Part shown: one piece after another, positions 42,400 to 50,415 of the stretch | Numbering within the stretch: position 1 is the stretch's first letter | Layout: each line of letters begins with the position of its first letter | Source of the DNA: Haloarcula sp. H-GB4 | GTDB lineage: Archaea > Halobacteriota > Halobacteria > Halobacteriales > Haloarculaceae | Length of the DNA: 64,000 nucleotides | Assembly: GCF_030848575.1 (NCBI RefSeq) | Contig: NZ_JAVDDX010000002.1 | Location: 124,001-188,000 of the forward strand | Reading direction: 5' to 3' | Made by a program: the position numbers and the translations under genes | Notes under the pieces: generated by a model | Seen by the model: the letters and a program-made list of their open reading frames with translations, nothing else | Told to the model about the DNA's origin: nothing | The model's database searches: none

Positions 42400-44226
42400 C
42401 TATGCGATGGACGGGTCGTTCTCACGGTCGACAATCAGCGGTTTATCAGGTTCTGCAACAGAGTCCTCTGTGGCCTCAAGATTATAGGAAATATCAGCTA
42501 GCGCATCGTTGGGGAGATCCCAATACGCATATGCACCAATGTAGTCGACAACGCAGCGGAACTCAGCTTTTTCAGGCAACGTTGAACGCACCTGTGGCTG
42601 TTCCACATCAGAGATCGCCCGCTCTACGGCAGCATCGAAATCATTGAGGTCATCCCACTGCCGACGGGCTAACTCGTCGCGTATTTCGCTCTCACTCGTG
42701 GCCTGTACTGAGTCAAGCGAACACCAGCGAACAGCCTCACGAACATCAGGATCTTGCAAGTGGTCGTTCGGGTCAATCCCTTCAGTAATCGAGCGCGAAC
42801 AAGACCAGAACCGGCGATTTGTCGCCCAGTACAGCGCGAGCTTCCACGTCGCCGCTTTGTCAGCGTACGTCTCTCGATCTTCATCACCCTGCTCGAAAGA
42901 CTCCGTAGCGTCGAGCAGCGAGCCGAACGTAGCGCTCAGGTACTTCCCAAGGTATGCACCAGCTGTTGATTCTTTCTCGTGACTCTCGTCACCGAACTCA
43001 ATCAGCTCGTGTGACCGGGTTCGCTCTCGAACCCACTGTTCGCCGTGATCGTGGTCGCCAAAGCGATACCAGTCGACGAATCCCTCGTCGCTCTGGAACT
43101 CTAGTTCCAGCTCGTCGAGGTCGTTCCGGTAGGTCAGTGGGTACACGTCGACAATCTCGCCCTGACCGTAGTCAGCCCACTTCGCAGCTACTTCTGGTTT
43201 GTCGCAGAGCCACGGCATACCGTCCTCATCGCGTGTCGGCACATCGAAGAACAGGACGTGCAAGTGCGGATAGCCTTTCTCAGTGAACTCCAAGGCCTTG
43301 ATGTAGTCCGGACGGTCACGCGGTCGCCCAGTCACCTCGCTATCGAGATCGTGCCGCCAACCGGGAACAGCGGAACGTCGAGTATTGTCTTTCGTCGAGG
43401 GATCGGAATCGAAGTACGAAAGAAGCCGATTGAAATTCTCGTTGATAGAGTCGATTCCATCGAGCAGCGAATCTTGGCGCTTTGGGTCGGTCGTCAGTGT
43501 GACCAACACGGCGTTGTCAGCATTCTCGTAGCCGTATTCGAGCGCATCGTTGAATCGGGCGAACTGTTTGGAAACGCGGCCCTGGTCGTTGAAGCGAGTC
43601 TTATAGTCCTTCGTCATCCGCTTGGTCGACTCGCCACCACGCCGGTCGACGAAGTGGACATCGAACAAGAGCTTGTAGTCTTTGATGCGATTGAGGTAGG
43701 ATGTAAAACCGTCCTTCAGCAGCTCCCGTAGGTCATCATCCACAGAATCGACCTTAGCGAGGTAGTTCCGCAGAAACTCTCTGTCGTACTTGATGCCCTC
43801 TTCGTTGGCTGTTTGAGTAATGCCTTCTGTAATCAAGTCAAGAAGGCGGAGGGTCGGGGTCACCATCAGAACCCCTGCAGACTCGGATTTCCGCACGTAG
43901 GGGTTTTCAGGGGCTACAAGATCGTCGACAAAGCGGTATGCAAACTGGTAGTCGGGATCAGAGCCTTCGACGCGCTCGCAGGCTTCGGGCGAGACGCCTT
44001 TGACGGCGTACGAAACGACGTGTGACAACGGTGTACCCTCGGGATGCGCCGCGATGAACTTCGCCACGCGTACGCGGTCTTCGTCGCGTTCTGTGAGAGT
44101 TCCGTCGAGCAATTGGCCGTGACCGAGAAGGTTGCGCTCTTCGAGAAGGTCTGCTAAGACGGGAGTGTTACATCTATCGGCGAGGTCGAGACCGCCCAGG
44201 TGTCCCGGCGGCTCGACGACGCTCAT
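42400..44226 (-). CDS. rep: HUH-type rolling-circle replication initiator (Rep)
   Basis: A 608-residue protein with the three Rep motifs in order. Motif 1 is NAVLVTLTTDPK (238-249), motif 2 is the metal-binding His-hydrophobic-His in GYPHLHVLFFDVP (His321, His323) and motif 3 is YLGKYL, whose Tyr425 or Tyr429 would nick and bind DNA. The flanking N- and C-terminal parts (about 230 and 170 residues) are unassigned. It probably starts replication of the excised circle. It overlaps the upstream zinc-finger gene by 4 bases. The DNA is GC-rich, like the virion operon. Confidence 0.85.
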   Translation of the reverse strand: MSVVEPPGHLGGLDLADRCNTPVLADLLEERNLLGHGQLLDGTLTERDEDRVRVAKFIAAHPEGTPLSHVVSYAVKGVSPEACERVEGSDPDYQFAYRFVDDLVAPENPYVRKSESAGVLMVTPTLRLLDLITEGITQTANEEGIKYDREFLRNYLAKVDSVDDDLRELLKDGFTSYLNRIKDYKLLFDVHFVDRRGGESTKRMTKDYKTRFNDQGRVSKQFARFNDALEYGYENADNAVLVTLTTDPKRQDSLLDGIDSINENFNRLLSYFDSDPSTKDNTRRSAVPGWRHDLDSEVTGRPRDRPDYIKALEFTEKGYPHLHVLFFDVPTRDEDGMPWLCDKPEVAAKWADYGQGEIVDVYPLTYRNDLDELELEFQSDEGFVDWYRFGDHDHGEQWVRERTRSHELIEFGDESHEKESTAGAYLGKYLSATFGSLLDATESFEQGDEDRETYADKAATWKLALYWATNRRFWSCSRSITEGIDPNDHLQDPDVREAVRWCSLDSVQATSESEIRDELARRQWDDLNDFDAAVERAISDVEQPQVRSTLPEKAEFRCVVDYIGAYAYWDLPNDALADISYNLEATEDSVAEPDKPLIVDRENDPSIA

Positions 44227-44588
44227 TTGGGACCATCAGAACGGGCGTCCGTTCGTCGGCTGCCCGGTGTGTCGCTGTTGGGATTCCCCTCACCCTCCGG
44301 GTTCGGGGGGAACGCTCGGGCTTCCGGGTCGCCCCGCGTGGGGGCGCTTCCAGTTGGTCGAGCTGGTGCGGAGTGCGATTGGCGCTCGCCCTCCGGTCCG
44401 GGATGCTCACTGCGTTGCGCTTCCGGGCGTGCCAGCTCTCCCGCGCCCTCGCTTGTGGTGTCTGTCGAGGGGACACTGTAGCACTGCTTACAGCGATTGG
44501 CCTCCGCCGCTGGATGGTCGGCCCTGTTGATGCAGTTGTCCTGACAGAGTGGACAGCGGTACTGGACGTAGTTCGACCAGTCCGTCAT
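44223..44588 (-). CDS. Small zinc-finger protein upstream of rep
   Basis: A 121-residue protein. The N-terminal 35 residues carry CPLCQDNC and CKQC, a four-cysteine zinc finger. The remaining two thirds are Pro/Gly/Glu/Arg-rich and look disordered (PEGERQSHSAPARPTGS). It lies between a 47-codon gene and rep, overlapping both by 4 bases (ATGA). It may help Rep or regulate it; there is no direct evidence. The tail lies in a repetitive GC-rich DNA stretch, so its exact sequence may vary among relatives. Confidence 0.65.
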   Translation of the reverse strand: MTDWSNYVQYRCPLCQDNCINRADHPAAEANRCKQCYSVPSTDTTSEGAGELARPEAQRSEHPGPEGERQSHSAPARPTGSAPTRGDPEARAFPPNPEGEGNPNSDTPGSRRTDARSDGPK

Positions 44589-44727
44589 TGCCGACCACCG
44601 TCCTCGACGCCCTCAATAGCTCGCCGAACATCGTCGTCGGTCGCCTCCAGGAGGCGAGACGCACGGACGAACTCATCGCGAGCGAATGGCCAGTCGGTGG
44701 GCTGGGCGAGGTCGCGGTCAGGAGACA
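44585..44727 (-). CDS. 47-residue protein opening the rep operon
   Basis: A short acidic protein starting at GTG, with the consensus ribosome-binding site GGAGGT seven bases ahead; a stop codon lies nine codons upstream, so no longer form exists. The product reads SPDRDLAQPTDWPFARDEF, then a helix (ASRLLEATDDDVRRAIEGVE). It overlaps the zinc-finger gene by 4 bases. The strong Shine-Dalgarno and coupled end support a real gene in spite of its size. Function unknown. Confidence 0.55.
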
Positions 44728-44858
44728 CGCCGACCACCTCCGGGAACTGTTAGAGAAACAGACTCCCTCGGAATAATCGCATGACTGCGAGGGGTGCATC
44801 CGTTTTTCCAATGAACTCTCTTTTTCCGGGGAAGGTTCTCGAACCCCGATTGTGCCGA

Positions 44859-44904
44859 AAACAGGGAGAGACGGCGCTCTCGCCGTGATATAAATTCCCT
44901 GTTT
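44859..44904 (-). promoter_or_regulatory. rep operon promoter inside a nested inverted repeat
   Basis: The outer arms AAACAGGGA (44859-44867) and TCCCTGTTT (44896-44904) match perfectly, and the inner arms ACGGCG-CTCT-CGCCGT (44871-44886) form a second perfect hairpin. Reading leftward, a TATA-like TTTATATC lies at 44887-44894, between the outer and inner arms. The layout suits a repressor operator over the rep promoter or a replication-origin cruciform. It is only 5 bases from attR. Confidence 0.6.
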
Positions 44905-44908
44905 ACGA

Positions 44909-44935
44909 CAGTAAAATTAGGATGGACTCGCCGGG
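44909..44935. repeat. Right attachment site (attR)
   Basis: The 27-bp repeat partner of 29159-29185. It includes the discriminator base, the 3' acceptor strand and part of the T-arm of the tRNA-Ala gene, so the tRNA remains intact after integration. Confidence 0.9.
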
Positions 44936-44994
44936 ATTTGAACCCGGGGCCTCTCCCATGCCAAGGGAGTGATCTACCCCTGATCTACGAGCCC
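44923..44994 (-). tRNA. tRNA-Ala (anticodon GGC)
   Basis: The reverse complement folds as a 72-base cloverleaf. The acceptor stem is GGGCTCG/CGAGTCC with one G-U pair and discriminator A, the D-arm is GATC/GATC, the anticodon stem CTCCC/GGGAG has loop TTGGCAT, and the T-arm is CCGGG/CCCGG around TTCAAAT. Anticodon GGC reads GCC. The third acceptor position being G-U is the major alanine identity element. The provirus is inserted at its 3' end. Confidence 0.95.
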
Positions 44995-45204
44995 TTGTGT
45001 GCATTGTCTGCTTTCCGATGGGATTGCTTAAACCCATCGAAGCACCGGGACATAGAGAACCGGCCCCACGATTTCGGTTAGACCAGTATTGCATTGACCC
45101 CGCAGGGTACGCAGCGATCTGGTAATTGGAGTTACAGTACGGCCATAATGGCTATAACGCCTGAGACCATCGCTACAGTAATCTCAGCGTAGTGACTCAG
45201 GCTA

Positions 45205-45810
45205 ATGAACCGTAGGAGAAACAGGACGCAGTCGACCAACCGGCGTGTCGGCCGGTCACTCTGGATCGAAGAGCACCAGCGCGGGCAGACGACGCTGGAC
45301 TTCGCAATCGGGATGAGCCTGTTTCTGAGCGTTCTGATATTCATATTCCTGTTCATTCCGGGACTTTTGTCGCCGTTTTCTGCGGCGGTACAGGAGGAAA
45401 CGGTCACGACTGACAGAGTCGCCGATGGACTCACAATGGGGATGCTCGGGTCGCCACAGCAACCGTACGTTCTGGACGAACACTGCACGCGAGAGTTTTT
45501 CGCTGGGAACACGCCACCGTCAGGCTGTGGCTACAACTCCGGCGGGAGTACGGAGGAGCGGGTCGGTCTCGACCCAGCTCTGGAGAACGTGAACGTCACG
45601 ATCAGAGGAAACGCGACGGCGACAGCAGCTGCTGATGAAACGCTCTGCTGGGATGGAGCAAACGAAGAACTCGTTGCGGCCAGTGGTGGCTGTGGGACGA
45701 TACTCACGACCGGTGGGAATCCACCGACAAACAACGACGCATCGGTCACTGCGCTGCGAGTGGTTTCGCTGAACGGGCAGGATGTCACAGTTCGCGTGGT
45801 GATGTGGTAG
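45205..45810 (+). CDS. Pilin-like protein 1 of the surface cluster
   Basis: A 201-residue protein. After a basic lead (RRRNRTQSTNRRVGRSLW), QRGQTTLDFAIGMSLFLSVLIF gives a pilin-type hydrophobic N-terminal helix, with a likely prepilin cut before the helix. A Thr/Gly-rich ectodomain with several cysteines follows (CTREFF, SGCGYNSGG, LCWDG). It opens a rightward run of five overlapping pilin-like genes, of the kind annotated as DUF7287/7288/7261/7266/7289 in haloarchaea (family labels from memory). It is probably a pseudopilin-like subunit of a surface apparatus. Confidence 0.7.
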   Translation: MNRRRNRTQSTNRRVGRSLWIEEHQRGQTTLDFAIGMSLFLSVLIFIFLFIPGLLSPFSAAVQEETVTTDRVADGLTMGMLGSPQQPYVLDEHCTREFFAGNTPPSGCGYNSGGSTEERVGLDPALENVNVTIRGNATATAAADETLCWDGANEELVAASGGCGTILTTGGNPPTNNDASVTALRVVSLNGQDVTVRVVMW

Positions 45811-45811
45811 T

Positions 45812-46399
45812 ATGCGCGCGCAAGCGCACACGCTCGAAGCTATCGTCAGCGGAATGCTGTTACTGGCAAGTCTGGTGTTCGCGCTACAGATGACAGCCGT
45901 GACGCCGCTGTCTGCGAGCACGTCGAGTCAACACATCGAGAACCAGCAGCAGGCAGTCGGTGACGGGGTACTCGCCTCCGCGGCGGCAGAGGGCGCACTG
46001 AAGCCGGCTGTGCTCTACTGGAACAACAGCACGGCACAGTTCCATAACACGGCCGGCGGTCGAGAGTACTACACGAACGGGCCGCCGGACAATCGGTTTG
46101 GGGAGTTGCTAGAGCGCGCGTTCGACCAGCGGGGAATCGCATACAACGTCTATCTCAGGTTCCAGAACACGCAGGGAAGAACTGTCACGACACGCTACGT
46201 CTACAGCGGCGAACCGAGCGATAACGCGGTACGTGCGAGCCACACAATCACGCTCATGGACGACGACCACCTGCGAGACGCGGACGGGACGCGTAACAGC
46301 ACGCGACTTGGTGAGCCGACGACCGACTATACGGTCTCGGACACCGGGAAGAACGTCTACAACACGGTCAGCGTGGAGGTGGTTGCGTGGCGCATCTGA
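45812..46399 (+). CDS. Pilin-like protein 2 of the surface cluster
   Basis: A 195-residue protein starting MRAQAHTLEAIVSGMLLLAS, with one N-terminal hydrophobic helix (to about residue 32) and an extracellular domain containing a VYLRFQNTQGR segment and N-glycosylation sites. It starts 1 base after the preceding stop, so it is cotranscribed. Ala-His-Thr-Leu-Glu before the helix resembles a prepilin motif with the conserved Glu. It likely works with the adjacent pilin-like genes. Confidence 0.7.
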   Translation: MRAQAHTLEAIVSGMLLLASLVFALQMTAVTPLSASTSSQHIENQQQAVGDGVLASAAAEGALKPAVLYWNNSTAQFHNTAGGREYYTNGPPDNRFGELLERAFDQRGIAYNVYLRFQNTQGRTVTTRYVYSGEPSDNAVRASHTITLMDDDHLRDADGTRNSTRLGEPTTDYTVSDTGKNVYNTVSVEVVAWRI

Positions 46400-47367
46400 A
46401 CAACGACGAACGCGGACAAATAATCCTTATCGCTGCGTTAGCTCTGGCGGTGACATTCATCGGTCTTGCGCTGGTCGTCAACTCTGCAATTTACACGCAG
46501 AACCTCGCGAGCCGGGGTGAGGTCGCCGGGAGCAACGACGCGCTGGAGATGCGGGCAATGGTAGAGACGAACGTCGGGCAGGGTATCACCGCGGCCAACA
46601 GGTACAATTACTCGACCCAAACAACACTCGAAAGTGGTGTCCGTGAGAGCATCCGAACCGTCAGTACACAGACGGAGCGCCAGCGGGTCACGAGCGGGAC
46701 ACTGGTGAACGTCACACTCGCCGGCTCGCCAACCTACGGCACGCGAATCGTCCAGAACGATACGTCGGTGTTCAACTCCAGTGAAGCGACACCGAGCGCC
46801 AATTGGATGGTCAGAGAGCGGGTCACGCGCCCGGGTGACGGAACGAACGCAACCAGGCGGTTCGTCATCAACGCGACACAGCTCCCCAGTTCGGGAAGCG
46901 AGTTCGTCGTCATAGCGAACGGCACCGGTGGCAACCCGAAATGGACGATGCGCATCTGGGGCGCCGTCGGCCCCAGCGGGACGGTCAACGTGGAAGTCGA
47001 TACACCGAGTGGCACACAGACCTGTGCTGTCCCTATCGAGGAGCCGTACGCCCATATCGACGTGACCGGCGGCACGGTGCAGGGCGAGCCGTGTCTCGCG
47101 CTCCAGGGCGGGAGCTTCGACGGGCGATTCGCCCACGGCGTCGGCGACGAGTACAATCTCACCTACGAGTCGGGCGATCAGATTAGGGGAAACTACTCAA
47201 TGGTCGTCCGGGATAGCACGCCGGCAAACACGCTCGATATAGCGCCCACGTCGCCGTTCAGCACGACCGCGATCTACAACACGACCGTCCACTACCGCTA
47301 TGACACGTCGAACTTACGGTACGAGGCAAAGATACGGGTGGCCCCGGGTGAGCCAGATGCCTCGTAA
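46387..47367 (+). CDS. Pilin-like protein 3 of the surface cluster
   Basis: A 326-residue protein, starting at GTG 46387 inside the previous gene (13-base overlap). NDERGQIILIAALALAVTFI is the pilin-type helix, followed by a long beta-rich ectodomain with many N-x-S/T sites (NYSTQT, NVTLAG, NDTSVFNSS) and a Gly/Val-rich C-terminal half. No other start precedes the helix. Overlap at both ends implies obligate co-expression with its neighbours. Confidence 0.7.
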   Translation: MAHLNNDERGQIILIAALALAVTFIGLALVVNSAIYTQNLASRGEVAGSNDALEMRAMVETNVGQGITAANRYNYSTQTTLESGVRESIRTVSTQTERQRVTSGTLVNVTLAGSPTYGTRIVQNDTSVFNSSEATPSANWMVRERVTRPGDGTNATRRFVINATQLPSSGSEFVVIANGTGGNPKWTMRIWGAVGPSGTVNVEVDTPSGTQTCAVPIEEPYAHIDVTGGTVQGEPCLALQGGSFDGRFAHGVGDEYNLTYESGDQIRGNYSMVVRDSTPANTLDIAPTSPFSTTAIYNTTVHYRYDTSNLRYEAKIRVAPGEPDAS

Positions 47368-47800
47368 CCGGGCCGTCTCGACGACGCTGAGCTACACGCT
47401 GAGTCTGGCTATCGCCTCGATTCTGGTGTCTGGCCTCCTCATTGCTGGGGGCAACTTCGTCGAAAGTCGGCAGGAACAGGTCATCAGGGATGAACTCGAA
47501 GTCATCGGACAGCAGGTGGCCTCTGACATCGCGCGTATTGACCGGCTGGTGGTCGCTGCCGACAGCGACCCGACTGCGCGGCTGAATCACACCTTCCCGG
47601 CACGGGTGAGTGGAACCGGCTATCGGGTCTCAGTTGACTCCACCGCCGATGAACTCACGCTTGAATCGACTTCCCCGGAGGTGTCGGTGACTGTTTCGCT
47701 CACAACCCGGACAGACTTGGGCGACTCCACCGCCGGCGGCGGTGTGATAACCGTATTCTACGACGAATCGAGCGAGCAACTGGAGGTCCGAGATGGCTGA
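47357..47800 (+). CDS. Pilin-like protein 4 of the surface cluster
   Basis: A 147-residue protein starting MPRNRAVSTTLSYTLSLAIA. RNRAVSTT followed by a hydrophobic helix (SILVSGLLIAGGNFV) is typical of haloarchaeal pilin-like proteins. The ATG at 47357 overlaps the preceding gene by 11 bases and the end overlaps the next by 8; a longer upstream frame was rejected because it is antisense-like and lacks the motif. The ectodomain is short and beta-rich. Confidence 0.7.
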   Translation: MPRNRAVSTTLSYTLSLAIASILVSGLLIAGGNFVESRQEQVIRDELEVIGQQVASDIARIDRLVVAADSDPTARLNHTFPARVSGTGYRVSVDSTADELTLESTSPEVSVTVSLTTRTDLGDSTAGGGVITVFYDESSEQLEVRDG

Positions 47801-48536
47801 TCGCGCGGTAAGTGAGGTGCTGAGCTTTGCGCTGGTGTTCAGCCTTATCGTGGCGTCGATCATACTCGTCTCTGTAAGCGGCCTAGGGGCGTTACAGAAC
47901 GCTCGGGACGCGGAGCAGATAGAAAACGCTGAACGGGCATTCGATGTGCTCTCGGACAACATCGCGGACCTCCACAGACAGGGCGCACCAAGCCGGGCGA
48001 CCGAGGTCAGTCTCGGTGAGGCCTCGCTCAGGACGGGCGAAAACACGACAATATCGGTGCAAGTCCACGACGGGACTGCGCCCAAAGACGTCGGGACTTG
48101 GGAGATACGACCGATCATCTACGCCGGCAACCAGGAGCGAGCACTCGTCTACGAGGCAGGGGCAGTGTATCGGACGAACCGGGACGGCGGGGTGCAAAAA
48201 CGAACGCCGCCGATAGTCGTCTCAGATGACCGCGTACTCATCACTGTGGTCGGCACGACCGCCAGTGACCAGCAGAGCCTGGGCGGGTCGACGGTGCTCG
48301 TCCGGACAAACCACCGACGCAGCAACGTCTCGTTCGCCGATACCGGTGGCAACATCGAACACGTCAACGTCAGCGTCGACTCGGACCCACAGCGCGAGGA
48401 ACTCTGGCAGTCGTACTTCGAGAGTGAAGGGTTCACATGCGCGGCCAACGGCTGGTGTAACTTCACGTCGTCCTCCGGCGACATCCAGCGGACGTACGTG
48501 GTTTATCACGACATTGCAGTCGAGATTGACCAGTAA
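47793..48536 (+). CDS. Pilin-like protein 5 of the surface cluster
   Basis: A 247-residue protein with N-terminus MADRAVSEVLSFALVFSLIV, the DRAVSEVL motif of haloarchaeal pilin-like and DUF7289-type proteins. A helix and coiled region (EQIENAERAFDVLSDNIADL) precede a beta-rich ectodomain with one close cysteine pair (FTCAANGWCNF) that may be disulfide-bonded outside the cell. It is last in the five-gene run and convergent, 8 bases away, with the large paralogue on the other strand. Confidence 0.72.
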   Translation: MADRAVSEVLSFALVFSLIVASIILVSVSGLGALQNARDAEQIENAERAFDVLSDNIADLHRQGAPSRATEVSLGEASLRTGENTTISVQVHDGTAPKDVGTWEIRPIIYAGNQERALVYEAGAVYRTNRDGGVQKRTPPIVVSDDRVLITVVGTTASDQQSLGGSTVLVRTNHRRSNVSFADTGGNIEHVNVSVDSDPQREELWQSYFESEGFTCAANGWCNFTSSSGDIQRTYVVYHDIAVEIDQ

Positions 48537-48544
48537 CCAGTTGT

Positions 48545-50269
48545 CTACCCGCTGGTCACGTTGATCCGGTTTTTCGAGACGTGGAGGTACGTCAGCCGGA
48601 TAATGTTCGTGTCCTTCGGCACGGCTCGCTCGTTTCTGAGCGCCCGGTCGTAGTGGACTAGCCCGCCGTTATCCACCGTGACTGACCCAGCAACGAGTCC
48701 ACCGTACAGTTCAGCCTTCTTGAGGGAGACACTGCTGGTCCCGACGCCGCTGGCGGGTGCGTAAATCACGCCCTCGAACTGCGGGGTATCAGTGTCTCCC
48801 TCGATGACGGCGTCGAAGTCAGACTGGCCGTACACCCAGAACTGCTTGGCGTTGTTGGCGTTGTCGATATCGACATCCCCGGTGCGATAGATGTGGAAGT
48901 GGTGGCCGCTGGCGGACGTGGCTTTGCCTTTGACGTAGAGGCGGACCTTCCCGTCACCGTTGACTTTGATCCGTCCGTTGTTCTTGATGTAGACGTAGTC
49001 CCGGACCGCGATGGTCACGTTGTCACCACCTGTGTTAATCGTCAGCGTCTCGCCGTCCAGCGTCAGGTCTTCGAGGTAGTATGTGCCCGCGTCCAGCGTC
49101 TGGTCACCGGCGACGAGCTGATCGCCCGAAATGCTGCCGATCGCGCCGTTGTCATTGGTGTCGCTTGCGTTGGCGACTCGCCGGTTCACCAGGCCATCGA
49201 TGGCGCCGGCTCCTTCGACACCAGAAATCTGTCTGACATCCCCGTTGACAGTACCTTTGATGTGCTTCGTCGTCGAGTATTCCACGTCACGGGTGACGAC
49301 ACCGCTCCCTTTCACCTCGACCCGGTCCCCGGACCGAACAGCGCCGTCCACCTCGCTGTTCCCTTTGACGTACACGTCACCGGCTGTAGTGATTGTGCCG
49401 AACGACCCCTGTGAGGTCGCGTAATCGCCGACAGATGAGTTGTAGCTGTCCGTTCGGGCAGGGTCGGTGCCACTACCGGAGAGCGTAATCTGTCCGCCAG
49501 CAGACGTGGCCGCGACGGCGCTTGTCACTTCTCGTGGCCCCGTCGGCACGACCAGCGTCGTGGTCACGCTGTCGTTTTCGTGGTCGTAGTACGCGTCGCC
49601 GTCGGTCCGCTCTTCGAAGTAGCGCCCCCAGGACCGGTAGTAGTCGCTCTTGACGGTGATGTTGACCGTCCCCGTATCCAGCGGATTGATGTTTCCGGCC
49701 GCCTGGTCGGGATACACCTGCGTCGTGCTGTCCTTCGAAACACTCGCCCGTGAGCCAAGTGAGTGGTCACCGCGGACGGTGATGAGCGGGAGCGTCAGCG
49801 TCGCATCGCGGTAGTAGAACTCCGGCGGTGAAACCATGACACTGCCACTATCGGAGCGTCGCCACACGCCACCGCCCTGATAGGCCACCTTCTGGTTCCC
49901 GTTTTCGTAGACGACTGCGCCGAGTTGCTCATCCATCAGCGTGACTGTCGTTGAGGGCGAAGCCGAGTGGTTGGTGATGTTGACGGTCATCCGACCCGCA
50001 GTGCCGTCGATTCGGTACGTCGATTTGTCCGTTCCAACGAGCGACACCTGCTGGCTGTCTGCGTTCCCAAGCGCCACCAGCGCCGCCTGAGAGTCCAACT
50101 GGGTCATCCCCGTCTCTGCCCGGGAGACATCAAGCCCAGCCTCAGTATCGACCAGCGCCGTCGCTCCTAGGCTGACAACGACACCGGAACCAACGATGAC
50201 AAGACTGAGGACCAGTATCAGCCCAAGCGGGGCTGATTGGGCGCGTTGCTGACCCCAGGGGTAGTTCAT
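48545..50269 (-). CDS. Large pilin-like surface protein A
   Basis: A 574-residue protein. AQSAPLGLILVLSLVIVGSG is the pilin-type N-terminal helix, followed by a helix with DSQAALVALG. YQGGGVWRRSDSGSVMVSPP at about 130-150 is the block shared with its neighbour and with the 1256-residue protein. The middle third has repeated short strands (VYVKGNSEVDGAVRSGDRVE), suggesting a beta-helix like bactofilin or PilX-type adhesins. The end, ELYGGLVAGSVTVDNGG, then NVTSG, is also shared with the neighbour. Surface location is inferred from the helix and glycosylation sites. Confidence 0.72.
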   Translation of the reverse strand: MNYPWGQQRAQSAPLGLILVLSLVIVGSGVVVSLGATALVDTEAGLDVSRAETGMTQLDSQAALVALGNADSQQVSLVGTDKSTYRIDGTAGRMTVNITNHSASPSTTVTLMDEQLGAVVYENGNQKVAYQGGGVWRRSDSGSVMVSPPEFYYRDATLTLPLITVRGDHSLGSRASVSKDSTTQVYPDQAAGNINPLDTGTVNITVKSDYYRSWGRYFEERTDGDAYYDHENDSVTTTLVVPTGPREVTSAVAATSAGGQITLSGSGTDPARTDSYNSSVGDYATSQGSFGTITTAGDVYVKGNSEVDGAVRSGDRVEVKGSGVVTRDVEYSTTKHIKGTVNGDVRQISGVEGAGAIDGLVNRRVANASDTNDNGAIGSISGDQLVAGDQTLDAGTYYLEDLTLDGETLTINTGGDNVTIAVRDYVYIKNNGRIKVNGDGKVRLYVKGKATSASGHHFHIYRTGDVDIDNANNAKQFWVYGQSDFDAVIEGDTDTPQFEGVIYAPASGVGTSSVSLKKAELYGGLVAGSVTVDNGGLVHYDRALRNERAVPKDTNIIRLTYLHVSKNRINVTSG

Positions 50270-50415
50270 TATCCGACAGTAGTTATCATGGCTGATAAGG
50301 TTGCTGGCCGGCCGCTGATAGTTGCTACCAGCGGCGGTTTATCGCGGACACAGCGAAAACAGACTGACGGCAAGCGCTACTACTTTTGATAGTGCTGGAG
50401 TGAGTGTGTTGGCTG

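Larger units (their letters stand above)
29159..44935. mobile_element. Integrated pleolipovirus-like provirus in tRNA-Ala
   Basis: A 27-bp direct repeat with one mismatch (29159-29185 and 44909-44935) bounds the element. The right copy contains the last bases of an intact tRNA-Ala(GGC). Precise excision would give a circle of 15,750 bp. Content: integrase and zinc-finger gene next to the left end, two winged-helix repressors, three cargo blocks, a leftward virion operon with VP3-like protein, spike and NTPase in the order typical of pleolipoviruses, and an HUH Rep operon at the right end. Betapleolipoviruses and SNJ2-like proviruses integrate into tRNA genes in this way. All expected modules look intact, so it may be inducible. 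Confidence 0.88.

Noticed and set aside
44488-44811. A 107-codon minus-strand frame upstream of rep
   Set aside because: A different frame in the same place gives a short gene with a perfect ribosome-binding site and an ATGA overlap to the next gene, while this product is Ser/Arg-rich and unlike a real protein.
29159-44935. Plasmid or integrated conjugative element instead of a virus
   Set aside because: The spike with coiled coil and membrane anchor, the VP3-like membrane protein and the NTPase follow pleolipovirus order, and no conjugation or partition gene was seen.
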